Source: Stenotrophomonas indicatrix (GTDB taxonomy: Bacteria > Pseudomonadota > Gammaproteobacteria > Xanthomonadales > Xanthomonadaceae). From it: a DNA stretch of 64,000 nt. Below, in pieces: positions 1 through 8,607 of the stretch. A program made the translations under genes and the position numbers. Within the stretch, counting starts at the first letter, position 1; the number at the start of each line of letters is the position of its first letter. The stretch is from assembly GCA_041545745.1 (NCBI GenBank), contig CP168152.1, positions 2,292,001 through 2,356,000 on the forward strand, given 5' to 3'. The notes under the pieces were generated by a model. The model worked only from the letters and a program-made list of their open reading frames with translations, did no database searches and was not told the DNA's origin.

Positions 1-416
1 ATGCGCCCTTCATAAGCCTGCGCGGATGGCCATTGATCCGTCGCGGCCGCAACGGCAATTTCATACAGACGCCGATCCTGCAGAAACAGGCGAAGACCGG
101 CCTCCACAATGACGGTGAACAACAACCGCAGCCTCTCGGCAGGCGCTTGCACGCCCTGCAGGGCCTGAAGTACCTCGCTTTCGATCTGACTGAGGCAATT
201 GGCGCAGATCACCTCGCCAATGGCCTGCTTGGAGGAAAAGAACTTGTAGACGTAGGCCTTCGAGAAGCCGATGGCCTTGGCCAAGTCGGACACGGTGGTC
301 TTGTCATAGCCGTAGTGGCTGAAATGCGTGGTGGCAGCCTCGATGATCTGGGTGCGCACGTCGTGCTCGGCGGGGCCGCGCCCGGCGTCGAGTGCTGCAG
401 AGGTTGAAGTAGACAT
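1..416 (-). CDS. TetR/AcrR-family transcriptional regulator, 3' end beyond the window
   Basis: Read on the minus strand from an ATG at 416, the frame stays open to base 1, so about 138 residues are present and the C-terminus lies outside the window. Residues about 18-65 form a TetR helix-turn-helix: a helix leading to T-H-F-S-H-Y-G-Y, then T-T-V-S-D-L-A-K-A-I-G-F and the recognition part S-K-A-Y-V-Y-K-F-F. The ligand domain that follows is cut and gives no clue to the inducer. The gene is divergent from the FadL-type porin at 677, and the space between holds two inverted repeats that could be its operators, so control of the porin and of itself is the simplest inference. The family call is firm; the target is inferred. 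Confidence 0.85.
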   Translation of the reverse strand, partial: MSTSTSAALDAGRGPAEHDVRTQIIEAATTHFSHYGYDKTTVSDLAKAIGFSKAYVYKFFSSKQAIGEVICANCLSQIESEVLQALQGVQAPAERLRLLFTVIVEAGLRLFLQDRRLYEIAVAAATDQWPSAQAYEGR

Positions 417-456
417 CGGGCAAGGGTAGCGCCGCGTGGTAACGCGGGCAAATGGT

Positions 457-515
457 GACCGATCGGGTATCGGTCCACTACCGGCCCCATGGTGACCGTT
501 GACTGCGTTGGTCAC
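457..515. promoter_or_regulatory. Two inverted repeats between tetR-type gene and porin
   Basis: The first is GACCGAT-N5-ATCGGTC at 457-475, a perfect 7-base repeat. The second is GTGACC-N12-GGTCAC at 492-515. Both share a GTGACC start. TetR proteins bind such palindromes near their own gene, so these are candidate operators. No other feature is evident in the 417-676 spacer. Confidence 0.4.
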
Positions 516-676
516 ATGTCCAATACTCGGACCGGCTCAGCTGGGCGATGACTCCGCAACCGGGATGCGCGCTGCGCACCAAGGCCGAGCCGTCTCACGC
601 CGTGAGGAGCGCCTTCTGAATCAAGCATCTCCCCATCCGAATCGCCGCATCGACAGTTGCCTGTGGAGGGCAAGCA

Positions 677-1996
677 ATGACCACAAAACCGATACTTGCG
701 CTGGCCCTGCTTGGTGCATTGGCAGGCGCGACTGGCACTGCGCAGGCTGCTGCATTCCAGTTGAAGGAGAAAAGTGCAAAGGGCCTGGGCCGCGCCTTTG
801 CGGGGTCGATCAGTGCGCCAGGCGACGCTTCGGTGATAGCGGACAATCCGGCTGCCATGCGTCTCCTCGATGGGCGGCTGTTTCAAGCCGATGCAAGTGT
901 TGTGAACTACACCGTGGACTTCAAAGGCGAAGGCCGCGATGCCCTGGGACGTCCGCTCCCTGGAGGTGATGGTGGGGACGCGGGTGACACCAGCCCCATC
1001 CCTGCCCTTTATTTCCACACCCCATTGGGTGAGAAGGCCCACCTGGGGCTTTCATTGACGGCGCCATTTGGCTTCAAGACTGAGTACGAGAGCGACTGGG
1101 TCGGTCGCTACAGCGGGATCAAGACAGAGATCAAATCGGTTGACCTTGGTTTGTCGCTTTCTTACGACGTGAACCCCTATGTCTCCTTCGGCGCCTCTGT
1201 CTTTGTCGAGCGTGTGGAAGCTGAGCTTCATGATGCGGTCGATTTCGGCGCTGTGCTCGCCGGTGCACGGGCGCCCGGCTTTTCTCCGGGAAGCGCAGAT
1301 GGCTATACGCGCATTGACGCCAAGGATGACGCGCTTGGCTTCACCCTCGGCGGGCTCTTCACCCCTGTAGAGGGAACCAATATCGGCATCGCATATCGGT
1401 CCAGGGTGGAACACAAGCTCAACGACGCGGAAGTACGCTTCGGGGTTCCAGCGGCCGCCGCACCATTGTTGGCAGCGGCGCGTCCTGGTTGGTTTGTCGA
1501 CACCAAAGCAAGCACTGCGCTCAATCTTCCCGCCACGCTGACCGGCAGCATCAGCCACCAGGTCAATGACCGCTGGACGGTCATGGCCGATGTAACACGC
1601 ACGGCGTGGTCCAAGTTCGCCGAAATCAGGCTGGACTTCCACTCCGCTCAGCCCACCCGGGCTCTGGACTTCAGCTACCGGGACACAACGTTTGCTTCCA
1701 TCGGCACGGAGTATCGCTACAACCAGAAGCTAACGCTCCGCGCGGGTATCGCGACCGATCAGAGCCCTGTGACAGACGATATCCGTGATGTCCGCGTGCC
1801 AGACAGCAACCGCAAGTGGCTCTCCCTGGGCGCTACGTATCGAGCCTCTGAGTCGGCTGAGTACAGCGTCGGCTACACGCATCTCTTCCTGGACAGGCCG
1901 GAAGTGTCGGTGACCTCGGCTACGGGCAGCAGCCTGCAGGGCAAGTACGACGTCGGCTCAGACATCGTGGCTTTTTCAGCTGCCTACTACTTTTGA
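677..1996 (+). CDS. FadL/OmpP1/TodX-family outer-membrane transport protein
   Basis: A 439-residue protein with a signal peptide ending near residue 25 (A-Q-A-A-A). The mature start contains G-L-G-R-A-F-A-G and then D-N-P-A-A-M. The N-P-A segment is typical of FadL, where it marks the kinked strand of the beta-barrel. The protein ends in an aromatic residue (Y-Y-F), as outer-membrane barrels do. Members of this family carry long-chain fatty acids or hydrophobic aromatics across the outer membrane. The substrate cannot be read from the sequence. The divergent TetR gene is the likely regulator. Confidence 0.88.
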   Translation: MTTKPILALALLGALAGATGTAQAAAFQLKEKSAKGLGRAFAGSISAPGDASVIADNPAAMRLLDGRLFQADASVVNYTVDFKGEGRDALGRPLPGGDGGDAGDTSPIPALYFHTPLGEKAHLGLSLTAPFGFKTEYESDWVGRYSGIKTEIKSVDLGLSLSYDVNPYVSFGASVFVERVEAELHDAVDFGAVLAGARAPGFSPGSADGYTRIDAKDDALGFTLGGLFTPVEGTNIGIAYRSRVEHKLNDAEVRFGVPAAAAPLLAAARPGWFVDTKASTALNLPATLTGSISHQVNDRWTVMADVTRTAWSKFAEIRLDFHSAQPTRALDFSYRDTTFASIGTEYRYNQKLTLRAGIATDQSPVTDDIRDVRVPDSNRKWLSLGATYRASESAEYSVGYTHLFLDRPEVSVTSATGSSLQGKYDVGSDIVAFSAAYYF

Positions 1997-2027
1997 AGCA
2001 CCAGGCGGGTCCCCTCCCGCGTCCGTA

Positions 2028-2051
2028 GGCTGGCGGCGCCGGCCGCCAGCC
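2028..2051. terminator. GC-rich hairpin after the FadL-type gene
   Basis: A perfect 10-base stem (GGCTGGCGGC paired with GCCGCCAGCC) with a 4-base loop begins 31 bases past the stop codon. There is no T-tract, so it may be a transcription terminator or a small repeated palindrome of the kind common in Stenotrophomonas. Confidence 0.45.
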
Positions 2052-2136
2052 GCCCTGGTATCCCGATCACACGGGCGGATGCCAGGCCCTGTCGCCAACA
2101 GAGAAACGATTCGGAGTGAGCGCGGCAGCAGAACCG

Positions 2137-2622
2137 CTACTCGACTTCCAAGCGAACCACCAGCGGCCCCTCGGCACGAAGGGCCTGCAGACCTCCCTCG
2201 ATACGTCCCAGCAGCACCAGCCCCTTCGAGTAGCCGAACGGTCTGTGGAAGATCGCCAGATTCCCCCACGGCGCGTAGAAGGCGATATCGCCGGCCACTG
2301 GCGCGATCCCGTCCGGTTCGCCGGCAATGCTGAGGCGGTGCGGGAGCTGCGCAATCTTCTCTGTAGCAGCATAGTCCTCAAGCTGAAGGGTAATCGGCAA
2401 CTGGGCGGCGAACTCGCGTGCGGGAACGCTGTCCTCCAACGTGGCCGACAGCGTCTGGTCGCCGATGATCAGCCGGATCTTCATTGCAGGGACCTTCGGG
2501 TTGGGTGCGGTTTTCATGAGCGCAACGGCGTGTTGATTCTGTTCGGCAGAACATGCAGACACCGCCGCGGAGGCAAGGCAAAGCGAAAGCAGCTGCCCAA
2601 TGATCCTCGTCGCGCGCCTCAT
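2137..2622 (-). CDS. Cyclophilin-like fold lipoprotein or exported protein
   Basis: 161 residues from the ATG at 2622. The N-terminus is a signal sequence ending in A-A-V-S-A-C-S, so Cys may be lipidated. The body (M-K-I-R-L-I-I-G, then L-P-I-T-L-Q-L-E-D-Y and P-W-G-N-L-A-I-F) matches the bacterial cyclophilin-like family (Cyclophil_like2), which has the fold but not the isomerase activity of cyclophilins. Its start codon overlaps the stop of the upstream MFS gene by one base, so it is the last gene of a three-gene operon. The role is unknown. Confidence 0.75.
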   Translation of the reverse strand: MRRATRIIGQLLSLCLASAAVSACSAEQNQHAVALMKTAPNPKVPAMKIRLIIGDQTLSATLEDSVPAREFAAQLPITLQLEDYAATEKIAQLPHRLSIAGEPDGIAPVAGDIAFYAPWGNLAIFHRPFGYSKGLVLLGRIEGGLQALRAEGPLVVRLEVE

Positions 2623-3830
2623 CAGCCTCGCGCCTCTGCGGTGACTGCCGAGCCGGACGCGGACGCAGCATCGGCGGCTGTGACATGGGCAAGCAACGCC
2701 GCGAGCAACAGCAGGCCAGCACCGGCCAGGAATGTACCGGCGAAACCAACACTGTCCAGCAGCAGGCCGCCAAGGCTGGAACCCAGCGCGATCGAGCACT
2801 GCACCACCGCTACCATCAGCCCGCCGCCCGCTTCAGCGTTGTGGGTGGACGTGCGTGCCAGCCAGCTCCACCAACCCACCGGCGCAGCCGTGGCCAGCAG
2901 GCCCCATACCGAAAACAGTGCGGCCGTCGGCCAGAGCTGAGGACCCAGCGCCACGAGCGCTGCGGCAATCACTGCCATCAGGGTCGGGACGGCCACCAGT
3001 GTGCGATAGAGACCACGCCTGATGAATGCCCCGATCGCGAGCGTGCCCACAAAGCCGCTTGCACCAATGGCCAGCAGCACCAGCGGAACCGCGGATTCCC
3101 CTGCACCCGTGACCTTTTCCAGGAACGGGCGGACATAGGTGAACAAGGCAAACTGCCCCATGAAGAAGAAGCCGCACGCCGCCATGCCCAGCATCACCAG
3201 CCGCCGCCGCAACAGGACCAGCAGCCCGCCGTGGGAAGGCCTTCCTTCTGCGGCCATGGAAGGAAGACACCGCCACTGCCATGCCAGCGCGATGGCGGCC
3301 ACAGGCAGAAGGCACAGGAACGCCCCACGCCATCCGATCACGCCGCCAAGGTAACTGCCCAAGGGTGCAGCCACTACCGTCGCCAGCGCGTTGCCACCGT
3401 TGAAGATGGCCAATGCCCGCGGCACCTGCGCTGCAGGTACCAGCCGCATGGCCGTTGCCGCAGACAACGACCAGAAGCCGCCGATCACCACGCCGATCAG
3501 TGCCCGGCCCATCATGTAGACCGGGTAGCTGGGAGCCAACGCCACCACCACGCCGGATATCGCCATCAATGCGGTGAGCGTCAGCAGCACTGTCTTCCGG
3601 TTGATGCTTCCGGCCAACCGGGAGATCGCCAGGCTGGTCAGCACTGCGAAAGCACCAGAGATGGCAATTCCATACCCGGCCAGCCCTTCGGACACACCGA
3701 GGTCAGCCGCCAAGGGCGTGAGCAGGCTCACCGGCATGAACTCAGAGGCGATCAGTGCGAACACGCACAGCGTCATCGCCAGCACACCGCCCCAGTTGGC
3801 CCGGTCAGCCGTTGCGTCGTTGCTGCTCAT
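2622..3830 (-). CDS. MFS efflux transporter
   Basis: A 402-residue protein with about 12 hydrophobic segments, starting in the first helix region F-A-L-I-A-S-E-F-M-P-V-S-L-L. Pro-Val-Ser-Leu-Leu after E-F-M-P is characteristic of the AraJ/SotB/chloramphenicol-efflux branch of the major facilitator superfamily. The loop between helices 2 and 3 holds S-R-L-A-G-S-I-N-R-K. Its start overlaps the stop of the upstream hydrolase by 4 bases and its stop overlaps the start of the cyclophilin-like gene. The LysR gene upstream of the operon is the likely controller. The substrate is unknown. Confidence 0.85.
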   Translation of the reverse strand: MSSNDATADRANWGGVLAMTLCVFALIASEFMPVSLLTPLAADLGVSEGLAGYGIAISGAFAVLTSLAISRLAGSINRKTVLLTLTALMAISGVVVALAPSYPVYMMGRALIGVVIGGFWSLSAATAMRLVPAAQVPRALAIFNGGNALATVVAAPLGSYLGGVIGWRGAFLCLLPVAAIALAWQWRCLPSMAAEGRPSHGGLLVLLRRRLVMLGMAACGFFFMGQFALFTYVRPFLEKVTGAGESAVPLVLLAIGASGFVGTLAIGAFIRRGLYRTLVAVPTLMAVIAAALVALGPQLWPTAALFSVWGLLATAAPVGWWSWLARTSTHNAEAGGGLMVAVVQCSIALGSSLGGLLLDSVGFAGTFLAGAGLLLLAALLAHVTAADAASASGSAVTAEARG

Positions 3831-4885
3831 TTCCCAGCCAGGCCTTGCTGGAAGAACGTCGCCAACCTGGCGAAGGGAATCAGGTCGGTGCGGTCATACA
3901 GGTCTACATGACCGGCATCTTTCACCCAGTAGAGTTCCTTTGGATGCCCTGCCCTGCGGTACGCATCCTCGCTGAACTCACGCGAGTGTGCGTGGTCGCC
4001 CGAGATGAACAACATCGGCCGTGGCGAGATGGTCTCGATATCGTTGAAAGGATAAAAATTGACGAACTTGACCAGACTGCTGAACAGTGGCTGGGTGGTC
4101 AGTTCGGCCCGCTCGCCTTCGGCCGCGTAAGCGCCGCGCGGCGTGCGGTAGAAATCGAAGAACTCACGCTGCACGTCGGACGTATCGGCCTCGAGTGTGT
4201 TCACTGTGCCAGGCACATGGACTGCCGGCCCACCCTTGAACTCAACCAGGCGCTGATCCGTTGCGGCCTTGATCATCTCTCTGCGCTGTTGAAGCGACTG
4301 CGTGTTGTTCAACCCCTGGCGCACAGCGGCGCCCATGTCATACATGCTGACCGTCGCGATTGCCTTGATGCGTGGATCGATCTTCGCAGCGCTGATCACG
4401 AAACTGCCACTGCCACAGATACCCAAGCCGCCAATTCGTTCCGGGTCCACGAACGACTGCGTGCTCAGGAAGTCCACCGCCGCGCTGATGTCATCCGAAT
4501 AGATTTCCGGCGACACCAGGTGCCGAGGCGTACCGGCGCTTTCACCCCAGAAGGACAGGTCGATCGCCAGCGTAACGAAGCCCTGCTCAGCCAGCTTCTG
4601 CGCGTACAGCTGTGAACTCTGCTCCTTCACTGCGCCCATCGGATGACCGACCACCACGGCTGGCGCGCGGCCACCCCGCACCTGGTCCTGAGGACGGTAC
4701 AGCGTGCCCGCCACCTCCATCTGGTACTGGTTGCGGAAGCTGACCCGCTCGCCTTTTACGCTGGCGCTTCTGTAGAAATTGTCGGCGCCGGCGGTTCTTG
4801 CGGCGACCGGTGCCTCGGCGGCCACGGCCGACTGCGGAACGAAATGGCTGGCGATCAGTGCCAGCAGCAGCGTGGTGGGTTTCAT
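3827..4885 (-). CDS. Secreted alpha/beta hydrolase with cysteine nucleophile elbow
   Basis: A 352-residue protein with a signal peptide cut near residue 23 (A-V-A-A-E). The nucleophile elbow reads G-I-C-G-S, so the usual Ser is replaced by Cys as in dienelactone hydrolases. A late A-G-H-V-D-L motif gives the catalytic His, and I-S-G-D-H-A-H-S precedes it. It heads a hydrolase-MFS-cyclophilin operon and is divergent from a LysR gene at 4995. Family and export are clear; the substrate is not. The use of Cys argues for lactone-like or small ester substrates (inference). Confidence 0.8.
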   Translation of the reverse strand: MKPTTLLLALIASHFVPQSAVAAEAPVAARTAGADNFYRSASVKGERVSFRNQYQMEVAGTLYRPQDQVRGGRAPAVVVGHPMGAVKEQSSQLYAQKLAEQGFVTLAIDLSFWGESAGTPRHLVSPEIYSDDISAAVDFLSTQSFVDPERIGGLGICGSGSFVISAAKIDPRIKAIATVSMYDMGAAVRQGLNNTQSLQQRREMIKAATDQRLVEFKGGPAVHVPGTVNTLEADTSDVQREFFDFYRTPRGAYAAEGERAELTTQPLFSSLVKFVNFYPFNDIETISPRPMLFISGDHAHSREFSEDAYRRAGHPKELYWVKDAGHVDLYDRTDLIPFARLATFFQQGLAGK

Positions 4886-4971
4886 GTGCGGACGGCCTCA
4901 GTGGGGACTCAGGTCGCCACGATAGGCGGCGCCTGCTACCGCGATAAGCTGGCTGAAAGTTGATGCATTAC

Positions 4972-4984
4972 TGAGCTGAGCTCA
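4972..4984. promoter_or_regulatory. LysR-type T-N11-A box
   Basis: TGAGC-TGA-GCTCA is a perfect 5-base inverted repeat that fits the LysR T-N11-A rule. It lies 10 bases before the LysR start codon, in the spacer shared with the divergent hydrolase operon. Confidence 0.45.
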
Positions 4985-4994
4985 CAATTGCCCC

Positions 4995-5888
4995 ATGAGC
5001 AGTGTGAAGACCAACGACCTGCAAGCTTTCCTGGTTGTGGCACAGGAGCAGAGCTTCACCAAGGCGGCTGTTCGCCTGGGGGTGACACCCTCGGCGCTCA
5101 GCCATTCCATGCGGCTGCTGGAGGAGCGCCTGGGCATCCGCCTGCTGGCCCGGACCACGCGGAACGTCTCCCCGACCGAGGCGGGCGAGCGCCTGATGCG
5201 CTCCATCGCACCGCACTTCGAGGCCATCAGCGCCAGTGTCGAGGCATTGGGGGATCTGCGCGATCGCCCGGCCGGAACCCTGCGGATCTCCTGCACGGAC
5301 GATTCGATGGAGACCATCATCCGCCCTCGCCTTGCCGGGTTCCTCGCCGAGTATCCGGACATCACACTGGAGTTCTACGTCGATTACGGCTTCACCAATG
5401 TGGTGGAACAGCGCTTCGACGCCGGTATCCGGCTGGGTGAGGCGCTCAGCAAGGACATGATCGCGGTCAGGGTCGGACCGGATTGGCGCCTGGTGGTGGT
5501 TGGATCTCCCGACTACTTCCAGAAGCATGCCAAGCCAAGGAAGCCCGCCGATATCACGCACCATCGCTGCGTACACATCCGGCATCGCCCGAATGGCGCC
5601 ATCTACGCGTGGGAGTTCGAGGAGAAAGGCAAGGAGTTCACCGTGCGCGGCGACGGGCCACTGGTGTTCAACAGCATGATCCACGTGATCAATGCCGCAC
5701 TGGACGGCCTGGGCCTGGCGTACGTGCCTGAGCCGATGGTGGCCGATCACATTGCCGAGGGGCGGCTGGTTGCCGTGCTGGACAAGTGGTGCGTGCCCTT
5801 CCCCGGCTATCACCTGTACTACCCGAACCGCCGGCAGCCCTCGCCGGCATTTTCGGCGCTGGTGGCCTGGCTGAAGCGGGACGCTTAA
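4995..5888 (+). CDS. LysR-family transcriptional regulator
   Basis: 297 residues. The winged helix-turn-helix is at about 8-65 (D-L-Q-A-F-L-V-V-A, then S-F-T-K-A-A, T-P-S-A-L-S-H-S-M-R, and L-G-I-R-L-L-A-R-T-T-R). It is followed by a periplasmic-binding-like effector domain. The effector domain resembles the group that controls oxidoreductases and efflux pumps (D-A-G-I-R-L-G-E-A). It is divergent from the hydrolase-MFS operon, and a T-N11-A box sits in the shared spacer, so it probably controls that operon and itself. Confidence 0.88.
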   Translation: MSSVKTNDLQAFLVVAQEQSFTKAAVRLGVTPSALSHSMRLLEERLGIRLLARTTRNVSPTEAGERLMRSIAPHFEAISASVEALGDLRDRPAGTLRISCTDDSMETIIRPRLAGFLAEYPDITLEFYVDYGFTNVVEQRFDAGIRLGEALSKDMIAVRVGPDWRLVVVGSPDYFQKHAKPRKPADITHHRCVHIRHRPNGAIYAWEFEEKGKEFTVRGDGPLVFNSMIHVINAALDGLGLAYVPEPMVADHIAEGRLVAVLDKWCVPFPGYHLYYPNRRQPSPAFSALVAWLKRDA

Positions 5889-5949
5889 GGTCGGCGGCGG
5901 CGCCAGGTCGGACCGAAGCACGGCGGCCTGCATCGCGCGCAGGCGCGAC

Positions 5950-6531
5950 TCAGGGATCGGGGGCGCCCGACAGGCGCGCCAGGACAGCCGACCGGCACGC
6001 ATCCAGGATTTCGTCCGCCAGCGGCGAATCATCCGGACAGGACCTGGACAGCACCACCGCGCCCACGGCCATGGCCATCAGGGCTATCCGACGCGCGCGC
6101 GCGTCCGGGTTGGCGTGCTCGCCCGACGGATCATCCTCGCCGGCAGGGCGTCCCACCTGGGCTTCAATGCCGGCGGCAAAGGCTGCCTTGACCGTGGCCG
6201 GCTGGCGCGCGGCGTCCGCGCTCAACGCGGCCATCGTGCAGCCGTGCCCGAGGTCATCCCGATGTTCCCGGGAAATGTAGTAGCCAAGAAAGTCCGCGAG
6301 ATCCATCCCCGCTGCAGCGTCTGCAGATTGCGCCAGCCCGCAGATGGAGGCTTCGGCCATCAGGTCGGTCTTCGAAGCGAAATGCTTGTAGAAGCCGCCG
6401 TGAGTAAATCCCGCAGCCGCCATCAGGTCCGCAACACCCACACCGTCGTAGCCGCGCTCCCTGAAGAGCGTGGATGCGGTTTCGACAATGTGCGCCCGGT
6501 TGGCCTGCGCTTGTGCCTTGGTGACCTTCAT
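5950..6531 (-). CDS. TetR/AcrR-family regulator
   Basis: 193 residues. The DNA-binding region is at about 10-58: [20 protein letters not shown], then [10 protein letters not shown]. The C-terminal half resembles the TetR_C family found with electrophile-responsive repressors (G-C-T-M-A-A-L with a Cys). The gene is divergent from an Old Yellow Enzyme gene, as nemR is from nemA in E. coli. The spacer contains two near-identical 16-base repeats. Repression of the oxidoreductase run is inferred, with Cys modification as a possible trigger. Confidence 0.87.
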   Translation of the reverse strand: MKVTKAQAQANRAHIVETASTLFRERGYDGVGVADLMAAAGFTHGGFYKHFASKTDLMAEASICGLAQSADAAAGMDLADFLGYYISREHRDDLGHGCTMAALSADAARQPATVKAAFAAGIEAQVGRPAGEDDPSGEHANPDARARRIALMAMAVGAVVLSRSCPDDSPLADEILDACRSAVLARLSGAPDP

Positions 6532-6585
6532 GACGCCATGCCCGAGGGAGCTGTGCTACGGAAGGATGGCAGTCTAGCACATATT

Positions 6586-6634
6586 GATTACGTTCATCAT
6601 CAAACTATTGACATCATGGATTACGGTCATCATC
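6586..6634. promoter_or_regulatory. Directly repeated operator candidates for the TetR regulator
   Basis: GATTACGTTCATCATC at 6586-6601 and GATTACGGTCATCATC at 6619-6634 differ at one base and start 33 bases apart, about three helical turns. The second lies inside the promoter spacer described separately, so a bound protein would block RNA polymerase. Confidence 0.5.
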
Positions 6635-6636
6635 AT
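6608..6636 (+). promoter_or_regulatory. Sigma-70-type promoter for the Old Yellow Enzyme gene
   Basis: TTGACA at 6608-6613, a 17-base spacer, then CATCAT at 6631-6636, which matches TATAAT at 4 of 6 positions. Transcription would begin about 20 bases before the start codon at 6666. The surrounding A/T-rich stretch stands out in this GC-rich window. Confidence 0.5.
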
Positions 6637-6665
6637 TGCGGCAACGACCACCAGCCCCACATCAG

Positions 6666-7763
6666 ATGACGACCACGACACTCTTCCAGCCCTACCCCCT
6701 TGGCCCGCTGACCCTGGCCAACCGCATCGTGATGGCGCCGCTGACGCGCAACCGCGCCGATGCCGGCCTGGTGCCCAGCCGGCTGGCCGCCACCTACTAC
6801 GCCCAGCGCGCCTCGGCCGGCCTGATCATCACCGAGGCCACGCAGATCTCGGCCCAGGCCCAGGGCTACCAGGACACGCCGGGGCTTTACACGCAGGACC
6901 AGATCGACGGCTGGCGCCAAGTCACCGACGCCGTGCATGCCCGGGGCGGGCGCATCTTCGTGCAGCTGTGGCACGTGGGCCGCATCTCGCACGTGGACCT
7001 TCAGCCGGGTAACGCCGCGCCTGTCTCCGCTTCGGCCATTCGTGCGCAGACCAAGACCTTCGTGCACAACGGCTTTGTCGATGTGTCCGAACCGCGCGCA
7101 TTGGAAATTGACGAGCTGCCGGCCATCGTCAACGACTTCCGCCAGGCCGCCGCCAATGCCATCGCCGCCGGCTTCGACGGGGTCGAAATCCACGGTGCGA
7201 ACGGCTACCTGCTGGAACAGTTCATCAAGGACGGCGCCAACCAGCGCACCGACGCCTACGGCGGCTCGGTCGAGAACCGCGCGCGCCTGCTGCTGGAGGT
7301 CACCGCTGCCGTGGCCGAAGAGATCGGCGCGGATCGCACCGGCGTGCGCATCTCGCCGGTCTCGCCGGCCAATGCCATTGCCACGGTCAGCGACCCGCAG
7401 CCGCAGTACGACTACATCGTCGACCAGCTCAGCGCGCTGGGCATCGTTTACCTGCACGTGGTTGAAGGCGCTACGGGCGGCCCACGTGACGTGGCGCCCT
7501 TCGACTTCGATGGCCTGCGCCGGCGCTTCACCGGCACCTACCTGGCCAACAATGGCTACGACCTCGAACTGGCCAACGCGCAGCTTGCCGCTGGCAAGGC
7601 AGACCTGGTCGCGTTTGGCCGCGCCTTCATCAGCAATCCCGATCTGGTCGAGCGCCTGAAAACCGGCGCGCCGTTGAACGCGTTGAATCCGGCGACGTTG
7701 TACGGCGGCGGTGCGGAGGGCTACACCGACTACCCCGAATTGACCGATACGGCGCCGCAGTAA
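6666..7763 (+). CDS. Old Yellow Enzyme-family NADPH:flavin oxidoreductase (alkene reductase)
   Basis: 365 residues. It opens with the typical F-Q-P-Y-x-L-G-P-L-T-L-x-N-R-I-V-M-A-P-L-T-R. It also carries E-A-T-Q-I-S, the substrate motif H-G-A-N-G-Y-L, and the late Y-G-G-S-V-E-N-R-A-R segment. The enzyme binds FMN and reduces activated C=C bonds or nitro groups using NADPH, in the cytoplasm. The ATG at 6666 was preferred over one 30 bases earlier because family members begin just before the F-Q-P motif. A divergent TetR gene resembles the nemR-nemA arrangement, suggesting induction by electrophiles. Confidence 0.9.
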   Translation: MTTTTLFQPYPLGPLTLANRIVMAPLTRNRADAGLVPSRLAATYYAQRASAGLIITEATQISAQAQGYQDTPGLYTQDQIDGWRQVTDAVHARGGRIFVQLWHVGRISHVDLQPGNAAPVSASAIRAQTKTFVHNGFVDVSEPRALEIDELPAIVNDFRQAAANAIAAGFDGVEIHGANGYLLEQFIKDGANQRTDAYGGSVENRARLLLEVTAAVAEEIGADRTGVRISPVSPANAIATVSDPQPQYDYIVDQLSALGIVYLHVVEGATGGPRDVAPFDFDGLRRRFTGTYLANNGYDLELANAQLAAGKADLVAFGRAFISNPDLVERLKTGAPLNALNPATLYGGGAEGYTDYPELTDTAPQ

Positions 7764-7824
7764 CCCGTTCGACAGCGCCGCGCTGCACACCCCGTTCGCC
7801 CCTTCCAATTCCAAGAGACACACC

Positions 7825-8607
7825 ATGAGCCAGCTTCCCACCGTCCTCATCACCGGCGCCTCCAGCGGCATCGGCACCGTTTACGCCGAACGCTTCGCAC
7901 GCCGCGGCCACGACCTGGTGCTGGTCGCCCGCGACAAAGCGCGACTGCAGACGCTGGCCGCGCGTCTGCGCCAGGACACCGGCGTTTCGGTTGACGTGGT
8001 ACCCGCCGATCTTACCCAGCGTGCAGACCTGGCCGCCATTGAAACCCGCCTGCGTGACGATGCCCGTATCGGCATCCTGATCAACAACGCAGGCATCGCC
8101 CAGTCCGGTGGCTTCACCGCGCAATCGGCCGACAACATCGAACAGCTGGTGGTGCTGAACACCCTCGCGCTGACGCGCTTGGCCGCGGCCGTCGCACCGC
8201 GACTGGCCACCGCCGGCGAAGGCGCGATCGTAAACATCGGCTCGGTAGTCGGCCTGGCACCGGAACTTGGCATGTCGGTCTACGGCGCTACCAAGGCCTT
8301 CGCCCTGTTCCTGTCGCAGGGCCTCAGCCTGGAACTGTCGCCCAAGGGTGTCTACGTGCAGGCCGTCCTGCCGGCGGCCACGCGCACCGAGATCTGGGAG
8401 CGCGCCGGCATCGACATCAACACGCTGCCCGAAGTGATGGACGTTGGCGAGCTGGTCGATGCGGCTCTGGTCGGCTTTGATCGCCGCGAACCGGTGACCA
8501 TTCCGCCGCTGCATGTGGCCGAACGCTGGGACACGCTGGACGCAGCGCGCCAGGGCCTGCTCTCGGACATCCGGCAGGCGCAGGCTGCAGAGCGCTATCG
8601 CCAATGA
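7825..8607 (+). CDS. Short-chain dehydrogenase/reductase
   Basis: 260 residues. The Rossmann motif G-A-S-S-G-I-G is at 11-17, N-N-A-G-I-A follows near residue 90, and the catalytic Tyr and Lys are in Y-G-A-T-K (Y153, K157), with Ser in G-S-V-V-G. It is a cytoplasmic NAD(P)-dependent oxidoreductase; the substrate cannot be read. It lies 61 bases after the Old Yellow Enzyme gene, and its stop overlaps the start of the next gene by 4 bases, so the three are probably co-transcribed. Confidence 0.88.
   Translation: MSQLPTVLITGASSGIGTVYAERFARRGHDLVLVARDKARLQTLAARLRQDTGVSVDVVPADLTQRADLAAIETRLRDDARIGILINNAGIAQSGGFTAQSADNIEQLVVLNTLALTRLAAAVAPRLATAGEGAIVNIGSVVGLAPELGMSVYGATKAFALFLSQGLSLELSPKGVYVQAVLPAATRTEIWERAGIDINTLPEVMDVGELVDAALVGFDRREPVTIPPLHVAERWDTLDAARQGLLSDIRQAQAAERYRQ

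Noticed and set aside
2685..3911. A 408-residue plus-strand frame opposite the MFS gene
   Set aside because: Rich in His, Gln and Arg with no hydrophobic or domain pattern, the usual shadow of a membrane protein gene.
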